A stretch of 64,000 nt of DNA from DATJGR01 sp963735085 (GCA_963735085.1 CAVTJP010000006.1:248001-312000); one strand, 5' to 3'; numbered from the stretch's first letter, positions 36,487-51,699 are shown. The notes: generated from the sequence alone by a model not told the origin. Program-made: numbers and translations.

Positions 36487-38603
36487 CTCCAGCCTCCCAG
36501 GCTTAATTCGACCCCGGCAAAGAACTGGCGCGGCGCGCCGGGAAAGTAGCGATAGTTCCCGAATGCGTAGTCGGCGCGATCCGCGTAACGCGTGTCGCCG
36601 ATGTTCATCACCCGCGCGAACACGCGCCAATGCGGGTTGATCTGCCACGTTCCGCGCCAGTTCCACAATGTGAAGCCGTCATAGTCCGCGGAGCTCGCCG
36701 CGTTGAGATAGTAGCGGCCCTGATAGATCATCTCGACTTCGCTGACGAGATCTGGGGTCGGTGTGTAACTCCAATGCGCGCTGCCGAGCCAGCGTGGCGC
36801 GGTATCGACATCGTGGCCGTCCTTTATGATCTCGCCACCCGCGATCGCCTGATCGAATGCGTAAGTATGCCGCGCGTACGTGCCGATCACCGACAGATGG
36901 TGGTGCTGTAGCGGTGTCCAGCCAAAGTCGAACTCGACGCCAGCCGACTCCAACTTGCCGTTACTGACGTTATATCCATTGGCGTCACGCAGGATCACGT
37001 GCTCACTGCGCTCGGCATAGATTGCGGTCGAATAATCGAAGGCCTGCAGGTGCCCGCGCCCGCCTACCTCGTACGACGTCACAGTTTCGCTTTTCAGATC
37101 GGCAACGTTCTGGCCGCTCTGCAGGCGATACAACTCGGTCGCCTGCGGCGGACGGAAGCCGTTGCTCGCTACGCCGTATAAGGTCAGGTTCGGCGCGACG
37201 GACCAATCGATACCGAGCCGCAGCGCGGTATTCGTGTAGGCGTCGTCGCGATCGGGCGGCCGCGTGTACAGGCAACCGCCGAATCCGCACGGCGTGCCGT
37301 CGTCCTTGGTATTGCCGTCGAGGGCATGATTGTTGTAATCGTAGTGCAGCCATTCCAGACGCGCGCTGTTGACGATGGCGACCGCGTCGGTCAGCGCGTA
37401 ACGCACATCGTAGTGCGCCGCAACCATAAGGCTCGTCACATCGTAGTCGTAGTGCACACCGACCGGTCGCGTCGCCGTGATGAATGCCGAACCCTGCGCA
37501 GGATTGGCCTGGAATTCATAGAGATTGCCGGTGGCCCATTCGGCATCAATGCCGCCGCGCCAATCCAATGCGCCATGGCTGCCCGACAACGAGGTCTGCA
37601 CCCCGGCGCTGTTCTGGCCGTTCTGCTCGAGCGGCTCACCTGGGAGAAAGTGCTGTAGAAACTGCATCGCCGAGCGCCGGAAATACGGCGTGATGGTCAG
37701 TTCATCGCCGGAACCGAGTTCGCGCCGCCACTCACTGATGAAGCGCAACGCCCAGGCGTCACGGTACGACTCCGGGTTCGGGTTCGATTTGCGCAACTGA
37801 TTGTCCTTGTAGGCGCCGTAGCCGACGACATAGCCACCGGTCTCCTGATTCAGATTGGTCCACTCGAACGTCGAGTGCACGTCAAAGCCGGCAACCGGCC
37901 CGAGTTGCGTCAGCGTGATCTTCTGCTCGTCGTGACCGGTCGCATCGCGATAGCCGTTGGTGGTAACACCCATGCCGTCGAAGCGCAGCAGCTGTTCGCC
38001 AGCGGTAGTGCTGATGCTCGCACGGGCGGCGCCGTAGTCATCCGGACCGGCTTCGAGCAGCAACCGGCCCGGCTCAGCAGCCGTCTGCGTAACGACATTG
38101 ATGGCACCGTGCATCGCATTGCCGCCGAACAGCGCGCTACCGGCGCCGCGCAACACCTCTATGCTCGCGGCTTGCTCCGAATTGATCTCGAAGAGATCGT
38201 TGATGTTGCAGAATCCTGCCGGCCGTATCGGCACACCGTTCTCGAGATAAAGAAACTCACCGCACGCTCCTGGTCCGGTGAACACCGGTGAGCGAATCGC
38301 CGTGAGGCTCTCCTCCTCCGACCCTTTCGACACCCACACTCCAGGCACCCGTACCATCGTTTGATAGATGTGCGTCTGGCCGACTAGGCGCAACGTGGCC
38401 GCGTCGATTTTAGTCGTGCTGCCGACACCGTTCAGCTGGTCTGCGATCGACGCATCGCCGGTGATGACAATCTCTTCGATTTTTCGTTGCGTGGTAGTGG
38501 AATCGTCGGCAGGCCGATTGGCGGCGTGCGCAACACTGCGCCCCGCCAGCAGAAGCGGAAGCACAAAGGCGCCGCGGACGGCATATCGAAGCCAGACCCC
38601 CAC
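36483..38603 (-). CDS. TonB-dependent outer-membrane receptor
   Basis: A 706-residue outer-membrane receptor with a signal peptide (about 1-28, FVLPLLLAGRSVAHAA). The plug domain begins at KIEEIVITGDASIADQ and includes PGVWVSKGSEE, GEFLYLENGVPIRPAGF and VLRGAGSALFGGNAMHGAINV. A 22-strand-type barrel follows, ending in an aromatic-rich strand before the stop. The substrate is unknown; the downstream sugar enzymes suggest a carbohydrate. I favour GTG 38603, which has AAAGGA about 9 nt upstream; a TTG at 38624 also keeps the frame. A weak Fur-like sequence lies upstream. Confidence 0.85.
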   Translation of the reverse strand: MGVWLRYAVRGAFVLPLLLAGRSVAHAANRPADDSTTTQRKIEEIVITGDASIADQLNGVGSTTKIDAATLRLVGQTHIYQTMVRVPGVWVSKGSEEESLTAIRSPVFTGPGACGEFLYLENGVPIRPAGFCNINDLFEINSEQAASIEVLRGAGSALFGGNAMHGAINVVTQTAAEPGRLLLEAGPDDYGAARASISTTAGEQLLRFDGMGVTTNGYRDATGHDEQKITLTQLGPVAGFDVHSTFEWTNLNQETGGYVVGYGAYKDNQLRKSNPNPESYRDAWALRFISEWRRELGSGDELTITPYFRRSAMQFLQHFLPGEPLEQNGQNSAGVQTSLSGSHGALDWRGGIDAEWATGNLYEFQANPAQGSAFITATRPVGVHYDYDVTSLMVAAHYDVRYALTDAVAIVNSARLEWLHYDYNNHALDGNTKDDGTPCGFGGCLYTRPPDRDDAYTNTALRLGIDWSVAPNLTLYGVASNGFRPPQATELYRLQSGQNVADLKSETVTSYEVGGRGHLQAFDYSTAIYAERSEHVILRDANGYNVSNGKLESAGVEFDFGWTPLQHHHLSVIGTYARHTYAFDQAIAGGEIIKDGHDVDTAPRWLGSAHWSYTPTPDLVSEVEMIYQGRYYLNAASSADYDGFTLWNWRGTWQINPHWRVFARVMNIGDTRYADRADYAFGNYRYFPGAPRQFFAGVELSLGGWR

Positions 38604-38747
38604 TGCAACTGATCCTTTGACCAAATGACCAACAAACGGCGACTACGAAGGGCGGCCGACCTTAAACAATCCGCCTCGACCGTGCAATGGCGGCAGGCGA
38701 TGCGGTGCCGCGAAACACCGGCTCATCGCCCCTTATGGTGCGTGTTG

Positions 38748-38763
38748 GTGAGCCATTCTCATC
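38748..38763. promoter_or_regulatory. Possible Fur-like inverted repeat upstream of TonB receptor
   Basis: GTGAGCCATTCTCATC contains TGAG/CTCA arms. On the minus strand it reads GATGAGAATGGCTCAC, sharing ATGAGAATG with known Fur boxes. The second half matches poorly, so this is tentative. The surrounding 220-bp divergent region also has a 12-bp GC palindrome (38768-38779), but I see no riboswitch. Confidence 0.25.
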
Positions 38764-38851
38764 GTAAGGCGGCGCCGCCGTTCGTGACAGGACAGTCGAG
38801 CGATGGCATTGTGGGCAGACCTGAATGCACAGCAATCAAGCGAACCGCCAC

Positions 38852-39235
38852 ATGACCCAATTCATCGCGCTACGGGATGCCAAGCCGGAATCGATCCGAA
38901 AATACAAACGCGAGGTACGCGCCATTGTGATCGACCGCGCCGCGCTGCACGTCGAACGCGCGCTCGGTCGCGACAAAAAGCCCACCCCGGCACGCTACCA
39001 GGCACTGATGGATGACGCGCTCGCCCAGGCCAAGCTGGACGTCATGACGGAACTGTTCTCCCACATGCGAGAACACTCGAGGCCAAAGGGTGTCGCCGGT
39101 TGGACACGCGGTCGCGGCGGTCTGGTGCGCGAGCGGCGCAAGCCGGCTCAAGCGCTCCAGTTGGTCGCCGCGTATACGCAGGTCGTAGGGTATCTGACGC
39201 GCCTCAAGGCCAAAGGAAAGCCGCGCGCCAACTGA
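38852..39235 (+). CDS. Hypothetical small basic protein
   Basis: A 127-residue protein I do not recognise. It is predicted helical and very basic (stretches such as ESIRKYKREVRAIVIDRA, VRERRKPAQAL and RLKAKGKPRAN), with no signal peptide, membrane segment or metal motif. The start is uncertain: ATG 38852 (MTQFIAL) or ATG 38825; neither has a strong ribosome-binding site. The overlapping minus-strand frame (38870-39550) has implausible composition. A nucleic-acid-binding role is possible from charge alone. Confidence 0.5.
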   Translation: MTQFIALRDAKPESIRKYKREVRAIVIDRAALHVERALGRDKKPTPARYQALMDDALAQAKLDVMTELFSHMREHSRPKGVAGWTRGRGGLVRERRKPAQALQLVAAYTQVVGYLTRLKAKGKPRAN

Positions 39236-39344
39236 AGGGTGCCTGCCCTCGAGTGCTGGTGTCGGGCGCGCCACAGGGCGTCTCCCAACAAGCCGGATAG
39301 GGCGCATTCGGTACGAACAGCCCCCGATTCGACTATCCGCTGCC

Positions 39345-39578
39345 TCACCTGTTCGCGAATCGGACCTCGACAATCGTTGTGGTTCGGCTGTCTGGATCGT
39401 AGGTGATGACGGCCTGTCCACTTGCCAGTTGACGGCGTACGGACTCGCGCTTCTGCTCGAGATGGAAATCACGATGCCCGTAGTCAGTCCCTTCGCGATG
39501 GATATAGTCGTCGATGACGCCGTCGAGCGCTTCGGCGGACAGCGCCTCAATCGGAATGTTGATGATTGGCCCGCTCAT
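39345..39578 (-). CDS. UPF0270 (YheU-family) protein
   Basis: A 77-residue protein matching the UPF0270 family typified by E. coli YheU: an N-terminal IPIEALSAEALDGVIDDYIHREGTDYG followed by LEQKRESVRRQLASGQAVITYD, given here in pieces by motif (IREGTDYG-like core and LEQK...V.RQL.SG.A). Its function is unknown. It is convergent with the basic hypothetical protein, 109 bp apart; I see no clear terminator in that gap. It is divergent from the response regulator gene. Confidence 0.8.
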   Translation of the reverse strand: MSGPIINIPIEALSAEALDGVIDDYIHREGTDYGHRDFHLEQKRESVRRQLASGQAVITYDPDSRTTTIVEVRFANR

Positions 39579-39723
39579 CGCGTGATAACGATCGCAACTA
39601 CGGTACTTGCGCGTTGCATTCCAGTACCATACCGGCTTTGATCTCAGTGCGCGACGCGGCTCCGGATTGCATTGCCTCGCACTGGTACCGCGCTATCTCG
39701 GCATGCCAACAGGACTAGGAATC

Positions 39724-40431
39724 ATGGCCGAACAGGAACACATTCTGGTCGTCGAAGACGAACCGATCACCCGCGAACAACTCGTTTCGTATTTCGAAGA
39801 GGAAGGCTTCAAGGTCTCCTCCACCGGAAACGGCGACGAGGTCGTCGGTCTGGTCACCGACACGAACGTCATTCTCGTACTGCTCGACATCAAGCTGCCC
39901 GGCAAGGACGGTCTGACGTTGACGCGCGAAATCCGCGCCCATTCCGATATCGGCATCATCCTCGTGACCAGTAAGCAGGAGCAGATCGACCGTATCCTCG
40001 GTCTCGAAAGTGGCGCCGACGACTACGTGACCAAACCGTTCGATCCGCGTGAACTCCTCTCCCGCGCGCGCAACCTGATCCGCCGCGTGCACATCCAGCA
40101 ACGCCAGCGTCGCAAGAATCACATCCGCAAGTTTGCCGGCTGGACGCTCGATCTCAACAAGCGCGAGCTGACTTCGGCCGAAGGCGAATCGACGCAACTC
40201 TCAGCCGGTGAGTACCAACTGCTGCTGTCGTTCATGGAAAAAGCCGGCGAGGTGATGAACCGCGACCAGATCATGAACCGCATCCGCAACCGCGAATGGT
40301 TTCCGGACGACCGCTACATCGACGTGCTCGTCGGCCAACTTCGCAAGAAGCTCGGTGAACGGGCGGCGACCGCAAAGATCATCTCGACGATCCACGGTAC
40401 CGGCTATCTGTTCACACCCGAGGTCGTGTAA
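39724..40431 (+). CDS. OmpR-family response regulator (ArcA/TorR-like)
   Basis: A 235-residue response regulator. The receiver domain (about 6-120) has acidic residues in VVEDEP, the phospho-acceptor Asp in LVLLDIKLPGKDG, and the signature lysine in DDYVTKPFDPRELL. The C-terminal winged-helix DNA-binding domain (about 140-232) contains QLSAGEYQLLLSFMEKAGEVMNRDQI, shown here by its start and end motifs, and VGQLRKKLGE. The receiver resembles ArcA and TorR. I chose ATG 39724, which has AGGA upstream; the frame is open to 39607 without family similarity. The giant hybrid kinase starts 75 bp downstream, so they are likely partners. A 12-bp palindrome (40436-40447) lies between them. Confidence 0.88.
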   Translation: MAEQEHILVVEDEPITREQLVSYFEEEGFKVSSTGNGDEVVGLVTDTNVILVLLDIKLPGKDGLTLTREIRAHSDIGIILVTSKQEQIDRILGLESGADDYVTKPFDPRELLSRARNLIRRVHIQQRQRRKNHIRKFAGWTLDLNKRELTSAEGESTQLSAGEYQLLLSFMEKAGEVMNRDQIMNRIRNREWFPDDRYIDVLVGQLRKKLGERAATAKIISTIHGTGYLFTPEVV

Positions 40432-40506
40432 CGTAGCAGCGCGCTGCGCCGCCGATTGCCCACGTAATCCCCGACTGACCTGACCGGCGGAGCAAAGCTC
40501 ACCGCC

Positions 40507-46851
<6,345 letters not shown>

Positions 46852-46868
46852 CTGGTTGGTCGGGGCAA

Positions 46869-46933
46869 AGGGTCAGAGTGCTTCATTCGGCGTCGAGCCA
46901 TGGCTGCTTGTCTTGCTGAAGCACTCTGACCCT
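46869..46933. repeat. 17-bp perfect inverted repeat between convergent genes
   Basis: AGGGTCAGAGTGCTTCA (46869-46885) and its exact reverse complement (46917-46933) flank a 31-nt loop. The loop and right arm encode the last residues and part of the C-terminus of TtcA; the ttcA stop lies in the left arm. It could serve as a bidirectional terminator for the convergent pair, but no T-run follows. The ACTCTGACCCTC core recurs at 19327-19338. Confidence 0.7.
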
Positions 46934-47737
46934 CATGCTCGCCGCCGCGTCCCGCTGCAACGACGCAAAATCGAACAGCTTCGGGTCGGCCATCTGTGAC
47001 GGACTGATATGCGCGATGCTGCGCGCGATGTTCTCCACGCGGCCGGGTTCGCTTTTATCCCACTGCCGCAGCATGTCTTTGATGACTCGGCGCTGCAGGT
47101 TTTCCTGCGAGCCGCACAGATTGCACGGAATGATCGGATACTCACGCACATCTGCCCAACGTGCGATTGCTTTCTCGCGGCAGTAGTAGAGTGGCCGGAT
47201 AAGAATGTTGCGGCCATCGTCGCTCCTCAGCTTCGGCGGCATCGCCTTCATGCGCCCCCCGAAGAACATGTTCAGGAACAATGTCTCCACGACATCGTCG
47301 AGATGATGTCCCAGCGCCACTTTCGTCGCGCCGATCTCGCTGGCAAATCCGTATAACGTGCCACGTCGCAGGCGCGAACACACCGAGCAGAACGTTTTAC
47401 CCTCTGGAGTGAGGCGCTGAACGATGCTGTAGGTATCACGCTCCAGAATGTGATAGCGCACGCCGAGCGATTCCAGATAGTCCGGCAGTACATGTTGCGG
47501 GAATCCTGGCTGCTTCTGATCCAGATTCACGGCTACGAGTTCAAAGTCGATGGGTGCTGCACGCTGCAAGCTGAGCAGCACGTCGAGCAGCGTGTACGAA
47601 TCCTTGCCGCCCGACAGACAGACCATCACGCGATCGCCCGATTCGATCAGGCTGTAATCGCCAATCGCGCGGCCGACATCGGCTCGCAGGCGCTTGCTGA
47701 GCTTACTGGTTTCGTAGCGTTGCTTACGGTCGTCCAT
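46883..47737 (-). CDS. ttcA: tRNA 2-thiocytidine(32) synthetase TtcA
   Basis: A 284-residue enzyme that thiolates cytidine 32 of certain tRNAs. It has the PP-loop LSGGKDS (about 41-47), and two cysteine pairs that bind the Fe-S cluster: TFCSVC (C117, C120) and IPCNLC (C205, C208). GHHLDDVVETLFLNMFFGG is also conserved. I chose ATG 47737 (MDDRKQRYETSKLSKRL); the frame extends to 47806 without similarity. The C-terminal codons run into the inverted repeat at 46869-46933. Confidence 0.93.
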   Translation of the reverse strand: MDDRKQRYETSKLSKRLRADVGRAIGDYSLIESGDRVMVCLSGGKDSYTLLDVLLSLQRAAPIDFELVAVNLDQKQPGFPQHVLPDYLESLGVRYHILERDTYSIVQRLTPEGKTFCSVCSRLRRGTLYGFASEIGATKVALGHHLDDVVETLFLNMFFGGRMKAMPPKLRSDDGRNILIRPLYYCREKAIARWADVREYPIIPCNLCGSQENLQRRVIKDMLRQWDKSEPGRVENIARSIAHISPSQMADPKLFDFASLQRDAAASMRVRVLQQDKQPWLDAE

Positions 47738-47810
47738 CACAGCGACTCGGCTGCGCAAATGCGGCGATTCTGCTGCAATGGCGGCGCGGGTGAAACCCGC
47801 AAGCAATGCA

Positions 47811-47821
47811 GCGCACTACAC
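47811..47821. repeat. GTGTAGTGCGC motif at 3' end of ybbP
   Basis: GCGCACTACAC on the plus strand includes the TAG stop of the minus-strand ybbP gene. It is the same 11-mer as at 20287-20297 and in the palindrome at 56130-56149. Confidence 0.5.
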
Positions 47822-50329
47822 CAGGTCGCGCAGCACGCGCATCGGTGGCGCGGCAACCAGCGATCGGGTACCGAGCAAACCGATCCCGCAGACGATCGTC
47901 GCGCCGGCTAACGGTCCGACAACCCACACCCACGGATGCAGTCCCGGCGAAAGATGGAATATCCGGTTGTCGAGTGCGAACACCGTTACCTCGGCACCGA
48001 ACGCAGCGATCAACCCGGCAAAAAAGCCCAGCAACGCAAACTCTATGCCGAGCGCGCCGCGCACCAGGCGCCGCGACGCACCGAGCGTGCGCAGCAGCGC
48101 ATGCTCGCGAAGACGTTGTTCACCGCTCGCCTGAATGCTCGCAACAAGCACCAGGCAGCCTGCCGCGAGCACGAGACCGAGCACCAACTGCACGGCTTGG
48201 GTCACGCGCGAAACGATCGACTGGATCTGCGCGATGACTTTGTCCACTTCGATGACGGTCACGGTTGGAAACGCAGCGAGCAGTTGATTCAGAAATGGCT
48301 TGTCCTCGGGCGCGAGATAAAAGCTCGTCATGTACGTCGCCGGCACGTCGCGCAATGCGCCAGGTGACAGCAGAACGTAGAAATTCGGCGCCATGTTGTC
48401 CCATTCGACCCGTCTGACGCTCGTCACGCGCGCATGAACCGGCAATCCGCCAATGTCGAAGTCGAGCGTATCGCCGACGCCAATACCCGCATTGGCCGCG
48501 TACGATTCCTCGAGTGAGACATCCGATGCATCGGTTGTATCGTCCCACCATGCACCCGCCACAATGCGATTATTTGGCGGCAGTTTTGCCGTCCACGAAA
48601 GGTTGCGCTCTATGTCGAGACGCGGCGCGGAAGACGACGGCAGACGTCGTCGTGCTTCCCAGACCGCATCCGGCACGCCATTCACCGCGACGATCCGACC
48701 GCGCGTCATCGGATAGAGTGCGCCCAACCGATCGACGTGGCCGCGCAACATCGCCTGCAACGACTCGACTTGTTCCGGCGCGACATTCATCAGAAAGTGA
48801 TTCGGCGCGTGCTCCGGCAACTGCGTGCGCCATTCATCGAGCAACGCTGTGCGCAGCAGCACCATGATCAGCAGTAGCATGATCGCCAGTCCGAAGATCA
48901 AGATCTGCGCGACACTGTCGCCGCGTCGGCGCGCGAGCGCCGCAAGTGCCAGCCGCCAACGGCTGCCCGCCTGCATGCCGAGCCGGCGCCCGGTGCGCAA
49001 CAACAGATAGCCAAGCGCCCCGAACACGATCGACACACCGCCAATTCCCAGCACCGTCCACAACGTCAGTTGAATGCTGTCGGTGTACCACAACATCAAA
49101 CCAAGCGTACCCGCCGCGGCGCAGCCATACGTCACCGTTCGCGGCAATGCAGCGACTTCGGTATCGCGTCGAATCACCCGCATGGGCGAGATCGACCTCA
49201 GCCCCATCAGTGGCGGCAATGCGAACGCGGCAAGACACACGAACCCGCTGACAGCACCCACGAGCACCGGCTTGATACCGGGCATCGGCAGTTGCAACGG
49301 TAGATATGCGGACAACGCCGAGATGATCAGCAGATGCACGACACCGCCGAGCAACAAACCGACGGCCGCCGCGATACCACCAACGATACCGAGCAGCGCT
49401 ACATAGCCCCATTGGATCTCGGCCGGCGTTGTACCGAGCGTCTTCAGGATTGCAACGTGATCGTAGTGCCGGCGCGCGTACCGATGCGCCGCCAATGCCA
49501 CCGCAACCCCAGCCAGCAACACCGCGAGCAGTCCGCCGAGCAGCAGAAATGCGGTCGCGCGGTCGAGCGCCGAGCCGATCGATGGACTGCTCTGACGAAT
49601 ACCCATCCATCGATAGCCACCGGCGAGTTGTGTTTCGAGTTGCCGGTGCAACGCCTCCAGTGCGTCGTCTGAACCGGCCAGCAGCAATCGATACGCGATC
49701 CGGCTGCCGGGTTTGATGACACCGGTGGCCGCCACGTCGCCGATGCGCATCAGCAATCGAGGGCCGAAGTCGAAGAAGGTGCCGCCGCGGTCGGGTTCGT
49801 CGTTCAACACCGCCCCGACGCGAAGCGCGGAAACGCCAACGTTCACGGTGTCGCCGACCGAGACACCCAGTGCAGGAAACAGCCGTGAGTCCAGCCACAC
49901 CTTCCCAGACTGCGGCAACCGGTCAACCGAAAAGCCTGCACCGAACGGCTTGTCCGCCAGTCGCAGCGTGCCCCGCAGCGGATAGCGGTCGCCGACAGCT
50001 TTCACCGACACGAGTTGGTTGCGATCGCCAACGTAGATCATTGAGGTGAACGTCAGCGTTCTCGCGGTGGCAAGCCCGAGTTGACGGGCCGCGGTCTCGA
50101 ATGTCTCTGGGATCGGACGTGACGACGCGATGACGCGATCGGCCGCAAGGTAGGTTGCCGACTCCGACGTCAATGCGCGCGCCAGGCGATCGACGAACAA
50201 ACTGATGCCGGTCACGGTTCCGACCCCCAGCACCACGGCGCCCACAAGCAACCGCAGTTCACCGGCGCGCCATTCCCGCAACAGAAACCGCAGCACCAGC
50301 GACGCCCGCGGCAGCGCCAGATGTTTCAC
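47816..50329 (-). CDS. ybbP: ABC transporter permease, FtsX/YbbP type
   Basis: An 837-residue permease, close to E. coli YbbP (804). It has an N-terminal helix, a large periplasmic domain, and two FtsX-type membrane segments, roughly a cluster in the first half (LLGGLLAVLLAGVAVALAAH and following) and a C-terminal trio (VLGLVLAAGCLVLVASIQA, EFALLGFFAGLIAAFGA, WVWVVGPLAGATIVCGIG). It forms a complex with YbbA; the substrate is unknown, and lipid or thioesterase-linked roles have been proposed from the tesA neighbourhood. I chose GTG 50329, 7 nt past the ybbA stop, because the longer frame to 50458 lies inside ybbA. Confidence 0.82.
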   Translation of the reverse strand: MKHLALPRASLVLRFLLREWRAGELRLLVGAVVLGVGTVTGISLFVDRLARALTSESATYLAADRVIASSRPIPETFETAARQLGLATARTLTFTSMIYVGDRNQLVSVKAVGDRYPLRGTLRLADKPFGAGFSVDRLPQSGKVWLDSRLFPALGVSVGDTVNVGVSALRVGAVLNDEPDRGGTFFDFGPRLLMRIGDVAATGVIKPGSRIAYRLLLAGSDDALEALHRQLETQLAGGYRWMGIRQSSPSIGSALDRATAFLLLGGLLAVLLAGVAVALAAHRYARRHYDHVAILKTLGTTPAEIQWGYVALLGIVGGIAAAVGLLLGGVVHLLIISALSAYLPLQLPMPGIKPVLVGAVSGFVCLAAFALPPLMGLRSISPMRVIRRDTEVAALPRTVTYGCAAAGTLGLMLWYTDSIQLTLWTVLGIGGVSIVFGALGYLLLRTGRRLGMQAGSRWRLALAALARRRGDSVAQILIFGLAIMLLLIMVLLRTALLDEWRTQLPEHAPNHFLMNVAPEQVESLQAMLRGHVDRLGALYPMTRGRIVAVNGVPDAVWEARRRLPSSSAPRLDIERNLSWTAKLPPNNRIVAGAWWDDTTDASDVSLEESYAANAGIGVGDTLDFDIGGLPVHARVTSVRRVEWDNMAPNFYVLLSPGALRDVPATYMTSFYLAPEDKPFLNQLLAAFPTVTVIEVDKVIAQIQSIVSRVTQAVQLVLGLVLAAGCLVLVASIQASGEQRLREHALLRTLGASRRLVRGALGIEFALLGFFAGLIAAFGAEVTVFALDNRIFHLSPGLHPWVWVVGPLAGATIVCGIGLLGTRSLVAAPPMRVLRDLV

Positions 50330-50336
50330 GGCTCGC

Positions 50337-51044
50337 TCACGCGGCGTTCGCGCGATTGCCGACAACGCGGCCGGCATCGAGCTCAACGACCCGATCGCAG
50401 CGCTCGGCGAGGCGCACGTCGTGCGTGACGAGCACCAGCGTCGTGTCATTGGCGGCATTCAGTCCAAACAGCAGATCGATCACGGCCGCGCCCGTCACGG
50501 TATCGAGATTACCCGTCGGCTCGTCCGCAAACAGCACCTTCGGTCGCGACGCAAACGCGCGGGCAATTGCGACCCGTTGCTGCTCACCGCCGGAAAGTTG
50601 ACGCGGATAATGCGCCGCCCGCGCGGCCAACCCGACCTGCTCCAATAGAGCCATTGCATCGCGGTCGGGTTGTTTGTCACCCCTCAATTCACCTGGCAGC
50701 ATGACGTTTTCCAGTGCGGTCAGGCTTTCGAGGAGTTGAAACGACTGAAACACGAACCCCACCACTTCGCCGCGCAAGCGCGCGCGTTGCTCCTCGGTGA
50801 GATGCGTCAGTTCATGTCCAGCGAGCACGACGTCGCCGCTTGTCGGCGTGTCGAGCCCGGCGAGAATGCCGAGCAGGGTCGTTTTGCCGGAACCGGAGGC
50901 GCCGACGACCGCAACGCTTTCTCCCGCATTGATTTCCATGTCCACGGCCGCCAAGATCTCCAACTCTTCCGACTCACCGGAGTGACTGGGAACCCGCTTG
51001 GAAACGCATCGCGCAACGAGGATCGGTGTAGTGGCGCGCGTCAT
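50337..51044 (-). CDS. ybbA: ABC transporter ATP-binding protein, LolD/YbbA type
   Basis: A 235-residue ATPase of the MacB/LolD group. Walker A is VGASGSGKTTLL, the Q-loop is FVFQSFQLL, the signature is LSGGEQQRVAIARA, Walker B is VLFADEPTGNLD and the switch His lies in LVTHDVRLAERC. It partners the YbbP permease just downstream. I chose ATG 51044 (MTRATTPILVARCVSK), which gives the normal family N-terminus; this start overlaps head-to-head with the divergent tesA start. Confidence 0.87.
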   Translation of the reverse strand: MTRATTPILVARCVSKRVPSHSGESEELEILAAVDMEINAGESVAVVGASGSGKTTLLGILAGLDTPTSGDVVLAGHELTHLTEEQRARLRGEVVGFVFQSFQLLESLTALENVMLPGELRGDKQPDRDAMALLEQVGLAARAAHYPRQLSGGEQQRVAIARAFASRPKVLFADEPTGNLDTVTGAAVIDLLFGLNAANDTTLVLVTHDVRLAERCDRVVELDAGRVVGNRANAA

Positions 51045-51651
51045 CAGAGGAATGGCCCTGCTACTCCTGGCCTCAGCGGCGGCGGCCGCACAAACCTCGA
51101 CCGAGGCCAAGACCATACTGGTGATCGGCGACAGTATCAGCGCGGCATACGGTATTCAACGCGAGACCGGCTGGGTCGCGCTGCTCCAGACGCGCGTTGC
51201 GAATCGACAACCGCCGGTTCGCGTTGTCAACGCGAGCATCAGCGGCGATACCACGGGCGGCGGACTGGCACGTTTGCCGCGTGCCATCGCGCTGTACCAA
51301 CCCGATGTCGTGATCATCGAACTCGGCGGCAACGACGGTTTGCGCGGTTACCCGGTCGATCGCATCGAGGCGAATCTCGACGAAATGGTGCTACTGGCGC
51401 AGAAATCGGGTGCTGCGGTCGTCGTAATCGGCATGGAGATCCCGCCGAACTATGGGCCGCGCTACACGCAGGCATTTCACTCGATGTTCGCCGACATGGC
51501 CACGCGTGAGCACGTTGCGCTGGTACGATTCCTGCTCGACGGTGTCGCTACCGATTCGGCGCTGATGCAGGCGGACGGCATTCATCCGACCGCCGCCGCA
51601 CAACCTCGCCTGCTCGACAACGTCTGGCCCACATTGCAGCCGTTGCTGTGA
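51031..51651 (+). CDS. tesA: Arylesterase / thioesterase I TesA (GDSL family)
   Basis: A 206-residue periplasmic SGNH-hydrolase. A short signal peptide (about 1-21, MALLLLASAAAAAQ region) precedes block I LVIGDSISAAYGI with the catalytic Ser. Block II holds ASISGDTTGGGLARL, block III IIELGGNDGLRG, and block V DGIHPTAAAQ with the Asp-His pair. E. coli TesA has thioesterase, protease and lysophospholipase activities. I favour GTG 51031, which has GAGG about 10 nt upstream and supplies an Arg before the hydrophobic core. ATG 51052 is an alternative. Confidence 0.9.
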   Translation: MARVIRGMALLLLASAAAAAQTSTEAKTILVIGDSISAAYGIQRETGWVALLQTRVANRQPPVRVVNASISGDTTGGGLARLPRAIALYQPDVVIIELGGNDGLRGYPVDRIEANLDEMVLLAQKSGAAVVVIGMEIPPNYGPRYTQAFHSMFADMATREHVALVRFLLDGVATDSALMQADGIHPTAAAQPRLLDNVWPTLQPLL

Positions 51652-51669
51652 TTGACGCGCATTAATTCC

Positions 51670-51675
51670 TACAAT
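51670..51675 (+). promoter_or_regulatory. Possible -10 box of the TetR gene
   Basis: TACAAT resembles a -10 element 25 bp before the GTG start. The only TTGACG upstream is 12 bp away, too close for a sigma-70 -35, so the promoter is not secure. Confidence 0.25.
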
Positions 51676-51699
51676 GCGCGCTCTCTGCAGGAGAGTCGC

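Noticed and set aside
38604..38851. Cobalamin or TPP riboswitch ahead of the TonB receptor
   Set aside because: I found no B12 box (AGCCAGGAGACC-like) and no TPP core (CTGAGA/ACCTGATC-like) on the minus strand.
38870..39550. 226-codon minus-strand frame spanning the small hypothetical and YheU genes
   Set aside because: It overlaps two better-supported frames and its sequence has no family features.
51652..51675. TTGACG...TACAAT promoter before the TetR gene
   Set aside because: The spacing is 12 bp, too short for a sigma-70 promoter; only the -10-like box is listed, at low confidence.
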